The position numbers were made by a program, and so were the translations under genes. A stretch of DNA of 64,000 nt from Chitinophaga japonensis (lineage in GTDB: Bacteria; Bacteroidota; Bacteroidia; Chitinophagales; Chitinophagaceae): the NCBI RefSeq assembly GCF_007830125.1, contig NZ_VLLG01000004.1, positions 310,001-374,000 of the forward strand. Reading direction: 5' to 3'. The first letter of the stretch is position 1; each line of letters starts with the position of its first letter. Shown in pieces: positions 58,635 to 64,000 of the stretch. The notes below the pieces were generated by a model, which ran no database searches, was not told where the DNA came from, and saw only the letters and a program-made list of their open reading frames with translations.

Positions 58635-59366
58635 ATGCCTACTGTTTTAATTCTGGGTGCGGGGTCGGATATGGCCGTAGCTATCGCCCGCCGGTTTGCC
58701 GCCGCAAAGTATGATATACAACTGGCCGCCCGCAACACCTCCTTTTTGCAGGCGCAGCAGCAGGACCTGCACATCCGCTACGGCGTTGCTGCCAGCTCCC
58801 ACGCTTTTGACGCCCTGGACTTTAACAGCCATGCTGCCTTTTATGAAAGCCTGGAGCCACGGCCCCACATCACCATCTGCGTATTCGGCTACCTGGGCGA
58901 CCAGGAGCTGGGGCAAACCAACTGGCAGGAAGCCAGCCGCATACTCCACACCAACTATACGGGGGCGGTGTCCATCCTGAACGTAGTGGCCAACGACTAT
59001 GCTGCGCGCCGCCAGGGCATGATCATTGGTATCAGCTCTGTGGCGGGAGAACGGGGCCGGCAGAGCAACTACCTGTACGGCAGCGCCAAGGCCGGTTTTA
59101 CGGCTTATCTCAGCGGCCTGCGCAACCGGCTTTTTCACCAGGGCGTGCATGTCATGAGTGTACAACCCGGATTTGTATATACCCGCATGACCGAAGGCCT
59201 GCAACTGCCACCACTGCTCACCGCCCAGCCGGACGATGTGGCCCAGGCCATTTTAAAAGGGGGAGCTTCCAGAAAGAACGTACTGTATGTAAAATGGTTC
59301 TGGCGCTACATTATGCTGATTATCAAATCAATACCGGAGTTTATCTTCAAAAAATTAAAATTATGA
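58635..59366 (+). CDS. dprE2: SDR-family reductase, DprE2-like
   Basis: The 243-residue short-chain dehydrogenase has a glycine motif of the DprE2 type, TVLILGAGSDMAVAIARRFA. The catalytic triad elements are ISSVAGERG (Ser) and YLYGSAKAGF (Tyr-x3-Lys). The length matches mycobacterial DprE2 (254). The C-terminal end (FWRYIMLIIKSIPEFIFKKLKL) is an amphipathic or membrane-associated helix, fitting a lipid-linked substrate. It would reduce the 2-keto intermediate made by the DprE1-like enzyme with NADH, completing the epimerisation to polyprenylphosphoryl arabinose. Confidence 0.88.
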   Translation: MPTVLILGAGSDMAVAIARRFAAAKYDIQLAARNTSFLQAQQQDLHIRYGVAASSHAFDALDFNSHAAFYESLEPRPHITICVFGYLGDQELGQTNWQEASRILHTNYTGAVSILNVVANDYAARRQGMIIGISSVAGERGRQSNYLYGSAKAGFTAYLSGLRNRLFHQGVHVMSVQPGFVYTRMTEGLQLPPLLTAQPDDVAQAILKGGASRKNVLYVKWFWRYIMLIIKSIPEFIFKKLKL

Positions 59367-59501
59367 AGTAAACCTTACAGCATATTAGTTTATAATAATT
59401 TATAGGCTGATACCTGTGATTTTACTTTTAACAAGGCAGTTGCTTCCTCCTGATAATTGTCAATCAGATAAGGTAAGCTACTGATAAATAATAATTTATA
59501 A

Positions 59502-60092
59502 ATGTCTGCTATTGCTTTCTTTGATTTTGACGGTACCATTACCCGGCGGGACACGCTTTTCGAGATCATCCGGTTCCAGAAGGGCGCGCCCGCTATGTAT
59601 GCAGGATTACTGGTGCTTTCCCCGGCGCTGGTATTGTTTAAATTAAAGGTGCTTTCCAGCCATACCATTAAACAGGTCGTGCTGCGGTATTTTTTCCGGG
59701 GCGCGCCGCAGGCGGCTTTTACGGAGAAGTGTGAAGCCTTTTGCCGGCAGCGCCTGCCCCGCCTGCTGCGGCCGGCTGCCCTGGGCGCCATACAGCAGCA
59801 CCTGGCAAAGGGCCACCAGGTGGTGGTGGTCACCGCGTCGGCCCAGGACTGGGTAGCGCCCTGGTGCACGGCCATGGGCATTACCTGCATCGCTACCCGG
59901 CTGGAAGTGGAGAACGGCCGGCTGACCGGCAACATAGCAGGGCTGAACTGCAACGGGGACGAAAAGGTTTGCCGCATCCGGGACGCCTATGACCTGCAGG
60001 CATTTGAGCATGTGTACGCCTATGGGGACAGCAGCGGGGACAAACCAATGCTGGCAATAGCGGGCACCAGCCAGTATAAACCCTTCAGGTGA
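59502..60092 (+). CDS. HAD-IB-family phosphatase
   Basis: The 196-residue protein has motif I FFDFDGTITRRD (nucleophile Asp near residue 8), motif II VVVVTASAQDW, a Lys before CRIRDAYDL, and motif IV YAYGDSSGDKPML. It resembles the SerB-like HAD-IB phosphatases found in non-actinobacterial D-arabinose donor clusters, where they are proposed to remove the 5-phosphate from polyprenylphosphoryl-phosphoribose. In mycobacteria a PAP2 protein is credited with that step. Position at the end of the UbiA/DprE1/DprE2 operon supports this role; substrate is inferred. Confidence 0.85.
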   Translation: MSAIAFFDFDGTITRRDTLFEIIRFQKGAPAMYAGLLVLSPALVLFKLKVLSSHTIKQVVLRYFFRGAPQAAFTEKCEAFCRQRLPRLLRPAALGAIQQHLAKGHQVVVVTASAQDWVAPWCTAMGITCIATRLEVENGRLTGNIAGLNCNGDEKVCRIRDAYDLQAFEHVYAYGDSSGDKPMLAIAGTSQYKPFR

Positions 60093-60106
60093 TACGGTAT
60101 ACCGAT

Positions 60107-60147
60107 AAAAAAAAGCAGCGGATGAACATCACCCGCTGCTTTTTTTA
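60107..60147. terminator. Bidirectional terminator between the HAD and desaturase genes
   Basis: AAAAGCAGCGG and CCGCTGCTTTT form an 11-bp stem with an 11-base loop, flanked by A8 and T7 runs, so it works for both converging transcripts. It closes the arabinose-donor operon on the plus strand and the desaturase transcript on the minus strand. Confidence 0.88.
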
Positions 60148-60164
60148 TTCAATCGTTGTATTAT

Positions 60165-60938
60165 TTACGCTGCTGCTTTCTTCATCTCCGCCTTTGTTAC
60201 CCTTGCACTTTTCAATTTGATGATCCCGATCCAGTTCATGGCTTTCATTACCGGGTAGGTAGGATCCAGCTCAAACCATTTCTTGGCAAAGTTGGGGCTG
60301 TCCTTGAACTTGTGGTGGTTATTCTGGAACAGCTCTCCCAGCAGCAGGATGCCCCAGGGGGAAGTGTTCCTGGAATGATCCCCGTTATTGAAATTGCTGT
60401 AGCCGTATTTGTGGCCGCACCAGTTTACAATAGCGCCCTGCACAGGTCCCATCAGGAAGTGTATGGGCAACAGCAGGAACCAGATCCAGCTTGGTGCAAA
60501 AGCTACGTAAAAGGCAATATAACCCATCGCAAAGATCAGGCGGGTGATCATATGGTCGCCAATACGGTCCAGTGCATGCCATTCCGGCAACGGCTCCTCG
60601 GTGAATTTCGCATCCGGTACATTTTTCCGGGTCAAAAAGCTGTTATAGAGTTTGCGGGTCTGCACCATCATCGTCCACACGTCCTTGAAGAAGTGCGGGG
60701 AATGCGGGTCATGTTCAGTATCGCTATATTCATGATGCATACGGTGCATTACGCCATATGCTCTTGGAACCAGGTAGGAAGAGCCCTGGAAGAACCAGGT
60801 ACAGAAATAGAATACACGTTCCCAGCCTTTGCTGGCAGTATACATCTGGTGGGATGCGTACCGGTGCAGGAAGAATGTGTGAAAGAACAATGATAAGAAC
60901 CAGTGCACACAGAAAAAGATCAGAATCGCAGTCATCAA
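60165..60938 (-). CDS. Membrane acyl-CoA (fatty acid) desaturase
   Basis: The 257-residue protein has four transmembrane helices and the three histidine boxes of the di-iron desaturase family: HRYASH (25-30), HRMHHEYSD (65-73) with a following HDPHSPH, and ELFQNNHHKF (about 205-214). It inserts a double bond into a fatty acyl chain using O2. The C terminus (VTKAEMKKAAA) is short and basic. It stands alone between a terminator and an AATTAAT heptad element. Confidence 0.93.
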   Translation of the reverse strand: MMTAILIFFCVHWFLSLFFHTFFLHRYASHQMYTASKGWERVFYFCTWFFQGSSYLVPRAYGVMHRMHHEYSDTEHDPHSPHFFKDVWTMMVQTRKLYNSFLTRKNVPDAKFTEEPLPEWHALDRIGDHMITRLIFAMGYIAFYVAFAPSWIWFLLLPIHFLMGPVQGAIVNWCGHKYGYSNFNNGDHSRNTSPWGILLLGELFQNNHHKFKDSPNFAKKWFELDPTYPVMKAMNWIGIIKLKSARVTKAEMKKAAA

Positions 60939-60985
60939 CTTACTTTAAAAAAATGAATGATAAGGAACAAAGGTACGCCCGTTTT

Positions 60986-61083
60986 AATTAAAAATTAATA
61001 ATTAAAAGTTAATAATATCCTTAACAATCGTGTTTCAATGAAACGCCTGCGTTACGATTACTATTATTAATTGTTAATTATTA
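60986..61083. repeat. Heptad-repeat palindrome, AATTAAT type (copy D)
   Basis: The left arm has four heptads (60986-61013, one inserted base). The right arm has at least three complementary heptads (61063-61083) containing the stop codon of the oligopeptide-binding lipoprotein gene (61074-61076). The loop contains GTGTTTCA-A-TGAAACGC, almost the same hairpin as in copy B at about 11946-11962, followed by a matching ACGATTA sequence. Copies B and D are thus relatives beyond the heptads. Confidence 0.75.
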
Positions 61084-62792
61084 ATTTTCACATGGCGTAA
61101 CTCCAATATATTTAAGCCGTTATCCTGCATGCCCTGCACCCAGGGCTGCAGGAAATGCACTGCTTCGTCATAGAACACCGGCACCACCGGCGCATCCTCC
61201 ACGATCATGCGGTCCATGGCCTGGTACATCTCGTAGCGCAGGGAATCGTTGGTTTCCTGCAGGGCCTGCTCATACAGGCGGTCATAGGCGGGATTGGCAT
61301 AGCGGGTGTAATTGGGCGGCGCAGGATTCTTCCCATAGAAAAAGGCCAGGTAGCTTTCGGCATCCGGGTAGTCCGCTATCCAGGTGCCGCGGAAGAACCC
61401 GGCGGCCGATTTGGCGGTCTGCTCCAGCAGCAGGCTTTTCTGCACCACCTCCACCTGTATGCGCACGCCTATTTCCTGCACCTGGTTGGCAATGTAATTG
61501 GCCAGGTCCGCATACATGGGGATGGTGAGCAGCCGCAGTTCCGGCAGGCCCCTGCCCTGTGGAAAGCCGGCCTCGGCCAGCAACTGCCTGGCCAGGGAGG
61601 GGTCATAGCTGTAGCCTTTTACTTTTTCTGCGCTGAAAGAAGGCAGGCCGCGGGGCACAAAGCCCGCGGTGGCCGGCGTACCGATGCTGTTGCGCAGGTA
61701 GGTCATCAGCTTTACCCGGTCAAAACCGTAGTTGATGGCCTGCCGCACTTTCTTCAGGCGGGTGGGTGACTGCTGTACGGCCGTTTTGCTGCTGTCCAGC
61801 AGGAAGCCCAGGTACTCTACATTCAGGTAAGGGCTTTTGGCCAGCACCATTTTCCCGGCCCATTTCTTCTTCAGTTGCCCGGTTTTGGTCAGCACCTCGT
61901 CTTTAAAGGAGGCGTCCAGGTCGTTCATAAAATCCAGTTGCCCCTGGCGGAACAGCAGGAACTCGGTGGCCTTGTTGTCCAGGAAGGTCATCTTCACCGC
62001 ATCCAGGTAAGGCAGCGAGCGGCCCTGCGCATCCTTCTCAAAGTAGCGCGGGTTGCGGTGGAGGATCAGCGCCTGCCCCTCCTCCCATTGGTGGAACAGG
62101 AACGGGCCCGTGCCGCAGGGATGCCGCCGGAAATCCTGCCCGTGCTTTTCCACCACTTCCCGGGGCACAATGGAGCAGTACTGCATGCTCAGGATGCCCA
62201 GTATGGGATGGAAGGGTTGCAGCAGCGTAAGCTGGAAAACGGAATCGTTCAGGGCTTTGAATCCCTTTTCAGGGTCTACCTTGCCGTTGAACACCCAGGC
62301 GCCCGGCGACGCGGTGGCCGGGTCCATGAGGCGGCGGAAACTGTACACCACGTCCTGCGCAGTGAGGCGCCGCCCCTTGCCGCTGGGAAAAGCTTCGTTA
62401 TCATGAAAGTATACGTCGCGCCGTAAATAAAAAGTATAGGTCAGGTGGTCGGCGGATTCTTCCCAGCGGGTAGCCAGGCTGGGACGGATCACCATCTGGC
62501 TGTCCGGCTCCACCAGGGTGCTGTACAACTGGTGCACCGCCCAGATAATGGCCTGGCTTTTGGCAAACGCCGGGTCCAGGGTAGCGATGCCTTCTACAAT
62601 ATTGCAGCGGAATACCTGTTGCGGATGCGTGGTCCGGGACTGACAGGAACATGATAATAAAATCCAAATTCCAAATCCCAAATTCCAAAATGGCGGCCAT
62701 CGCCCGGCTATGGAGTAAGCGTTCGTATGACCGGTGGTTTGCCCACGTTTGGAATTTGGATTTCGGGATTTGGATTTTGTGTATTTGTACAT
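61074..62792 (-). CDS. Oligopeptide ABC-transporter substrate-binding lipoprotein (SBP_bac_5) with repeat-derived N terminus
   Basis: Residues of the mature protein match OppA/DppA: IATLDPAFAKSQAIIWAVHQLYSTLVEPD, TYTFYLRRDVYFHD, RRLTAQDVVYSFRRLMDPA, and later LRLLTIPMYADLANYIANQVQEIGVRI. A lipobox is ILLSCSCQS. From the ATG at 62792 the leader is 35-50 residues long and is largely encoded by an AAATTCC-type heptad palindrome: both the basic N region and the hydrophobic WNLGFGIWILLS come from it. Other subunits of the transporter are not present. The stop lies in an AATTAAT heptad element. Confidence 0.85.
   Translation of the reverse strand: MYKYTKSKSRNPNSKRGQTTGHTNAYSIAGRWPPFWNLGFGIWILLSCSCQSRTTHPQQVFRCNIVEGIATLDPAFAKSQAIIWAVHQLYSTLVEPDSQMVIRPSLATRWEESADHLTYTFYLRRDVYFHDNEAFPSGKGRRLTAQDVVYSFRRLMDPATASPGAWVFNGKVDPEKGFKALNDSVFQLTLLQPFHPILGILSMQYCSIVPREVVEKHGQDFRRHPCGTGPFLFHQWEEGQALILHRNPRYFEKDAQGRSLPYLDAVKMTFLDNKATEFLLFRQGQLDFMNDLDASFKDEVLTKTGQLKKKWAGKMVLAKSPYLNVEYLGFLLDSSKTAVQQSPTRLKKVRQAINYGFDRVKLMTYLRNSIGTPATAGFVPRGLPSFSAEKVKGYSYDPSLARQLLAEAGFPQGRGLPELRLLTIPMYADLANYIANQVQEIGVRIQVEVVQKSLLLEQTAKSAAGFFRGTWIADYPDAESYLAFFYGKNPAPPNYTRYANPAYDRLYEQALQETNDSLRYEMYQAMDRMIVEDAPVVPVFYDEAVHFLQPWVQGMQDNGLNILELRHVKINN
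62659..62778. repeat. Heptad-repeat palindrome, AAATTCC type, inside the lipoprotein leader
   Basis: There are four 7-bp units of AAATTCC/AAATCCC type (62659-62686) and four complementary GGAATTT/GGATTTT-type units (62751-62778); the flanking 31-bp arms agree in 27 positions. The spacer is about 64 bases. The element overlaps the 5' end of the OppA-like coding sequence, encoding most of its signal sequence. It is the fourth heptamer type in the window. Confidence 0.8.
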
Positions 62793-62822
62793 TAAAATGT
62801 TACATTTTACATTGCAAATTAA

Positions 62823-62830
62823 TATCTTTC
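62823..62830 (+). promoter_or_regulatory. Probable -7 box of the M1 peptidase gene
   Basis: TATCTTTC differs from TAnnTTTG only in the last base and lies 22 bases upstream of the ATG at 62853, in the short divergent region shared with the OppA-like gene. Confidence 0.35.
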
Positions 62831-62852
62831 CGCCCAAAATATACTGCTGAAT

Positions 62853-64000
62853 ATGCGTGGAATACCTATGCTTGTTATGATGGTTTTGATCACGGCGTTA
62901 CATGCCGGCGCACAACAGAACACGCCGCTAAAGGGAGCACAGCAACCGCATTTCACCCATGCAGATACCCTGCGGGGCACTATTACCCCGCAGCGCGCCT
63001 GGTGGGATGTGGTGGCGTACGATCTTCATGTGAATGTGCACCTGGAGGACAGCACCCTCAGCGGGTACAATACCATTACCTATGAAGTATTAAGCCCGGA
63101 CAGCATGATGCAGATAGACCTGCAGGAACCGATGGAAATAGACAGCGTGATACTGGATATCGACAGCCTGAAGATCACCACCCATTCCAAACTGGATTTT
63201 ACCAGGGACGGCAACGCCTTTTTCATACAATTCAATAAAGCGGAAAAGAAAGGCACTACCCGCAAGCTGACCGTGTATTATCACGGCCAGCCCCGCAAAG
63301 CCGTGAATGCCCCCTGGGATGGCGGCGTAGTATGGGCGCGCGACTCCCTGGGCCGCCCCTGGATAGCCACCGCCTGCCAGGGACTGGGCGCCAGCGTGTG
63401 GTGGCCCAACAAAGACCACCAGAGCGATGAGCCGGAATACATGACTATTAACGTAACGGTGCCGCAGGACCTGATCAACGTTTCCAACGGCCGCCTCAAA
63501 CTGAAAATACCCAACAAGGACAGCACCGTTACCTACGTATGGACGGTGAACAGCCCGATCAATAACTACGACGTAGCGCTGAATATCGGCCACTATAAAG
63601 AATTCAAGGACACTTACGCCGGCGTGGCCGGCAAGCTGGACCTGGACTACTGGGTGCTGGACTATAACCTGGACAAGGCGCGCAAGCATTTTGAAGTGGT
63701 AAAGCCCATGCTGGGCTGCTTCGAGTTCTGGTTCGGCAAATATCCCTTTTACAAGGACAGCTACAAGCTGGTGGAAACTCCGCACCTGGGCATGGAGCAC
63801 CAGAGCGCCGTGGCCTATGGCAATAAGTACCAGATGGGCTACAAGGGCAGGGACCTGTCCGGTACCGGCGTAGGGCTGAAATGGGATTTTATTATTGTGC
63901 ATGAAAGCGGCCACGAGTGGTTCGGCAATAATATCACCAGCAAGGATATTGCAGATATGTGGGTGCACGAGAGCTTTACCAACTACTCCGAGACCCTGTT
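62853..64000 (+). CDS. M1-family metallopeptidase (3'-truncated by the window end)
   Basis: The frame opens at ATG 62853 with a signal peptide (MRGIPMLVMMVLITALHAGAQ) and stays open to the last base, giving 382 residues. The N-terminal domain contains AWWDVVAYDLHVNVHLEDSTLSGYNTITY. The exopeptidase-type motif is HLGMEHQSAVAYG and the zinc site is IIVHESGHEWFGNNI with the downstream Glu in WVHESFTNYSE, so the first two-thirds of a normal M1 enzyme are present and look intact. It is predicted to be periplasmic or surface-associated. The C-terminal part lies outside the window. Confidence 0.93.
   Translation, partial: MRGIPMLVMMVLITALHAGAQQNTPLKGAQQPHFTHADTLRGTITPQRAWWDVVAYDLHVNVHLEDSTLSGYNTITYEVLSPDSMMQIDLQEPMEIDSVILDIDSLKITTHSKLDFTRDGNAFFIQFNKAEKKGTTRKLTVYYHGQPRKAVNAPWDGGVVWARDSLGRPWIATACQGLGASVWWPNKDHQSDEPEYMTINVTVPQDLINVSNGRLKLKIPNKDSTVTYVWTVNSPINNYDVALNIGHYKEFKDTYAGVAGKLDLDYWVLDYNLDKARKHFEVVKPMLGCFEFWFGKYPFYKDSYKLVETPHLGMEHQSAVAYGNKYQMGYKGRDLSGTGVGLKWDFIIVHESGHEWFGNNITSKDIADMWVHESFTNYSETL

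Noticed and set aside
59385..59501. AT-rich repeats before the HAD phosphatase gene (two copies of ATAATAATTTATA) as another heptad element
   Set aside because: The copies are in direct orientation and no 7-bp phased arms could be followed.

Overview
The window looks like a chromosomal piece of a GC-rich Bacteroidota, most probably a Chitinophaga-like member of the Chitinophagaceae. The evidence is TonB-receptor/GLPGLI modules, hybrid histidine kinases with LuxR-type output domains, lipoproteins and beta-barrel proteins on nearly every kilobase, TAnnTTTG-type -7 promoter boxes, and no Shine-Dalgarno sequences. No rRNA, tRNA, CRISPR array or transposase was recognised. Both ends are cut inside genes.

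Layout. 0.4-7.1 kb: a formate-dehydrogenase-like molybdoenzyme with its FdhD maturase, a SulP transporter, and a translationally coupled GcvH-like protein plus methyltransferase. A divergent Crp/Fnr regulator follows, with a perfect CRP-type palindrome between the two directions. 7.2-18 kb: YpfJ metalloprotease, TPR histidine kinase, VOC protein, Tet-like MFS pump, SelW-like protein, outer-membrane proteins, a sulfatase, and an SPFH/NfeD pair. 18.1-20.2 kb: a terminator and small lipoprotein, then an AT-rich islet with a NudG-like Nudix hydrolase overlapping an SRA-HNH modification-dependent nuclease, next to a gene remnant. 20.2-25.7 kb: two histidine kinases and an orphan molybdenum hydroxylase. 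25.7-37.4 kb: two TonB-receptor/GLPGLI modules, one with a small secreted Cys peptide and one with a P1 peptidase and its own two-component system.

37.5-46.3 kb: a YCII/azoreductase/ECF42 sigma operon, an alkyladenine glycosylase, an ArsR/SRPBCC operon, and a complete iron-sulfur/molybdenum/cytochrome c oxidoreductase operon. 46.4-54.2 kb: lipase, FUSC-like protein, M1 peptidase, MarR regulator, and an ECF sigma operon with a membrane-anchored barrel protein and a PHDT-repeat lipoprotein. 54.4-60.1 kb: a GT-C-like membrane protein and a UbiA/DprE1/DprE2/HAD operon. Together these form an apparently complete polyprenyl-phosphoryl-D-arabinose pathway, known from mycobacterial cell walls and rare D-arabinosylation systems. 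60.1-64 kb: acyl-CoA desaturase, peptide-binding lipoprotein and a partial M1 peptidase.

The most unexpected structure is non-coding. At least eight intergenic elements consist of inverted arms built from degenerate 7-bp tandem repeats. Four heptamer types are used (GAAGTAG-, AAATTCC-, AAAGCTG- and AATTAAT-like), but the architecture is the same. Several elements supply stop codons, a signal-peptide region, or abut a gene that has no normal start codon.
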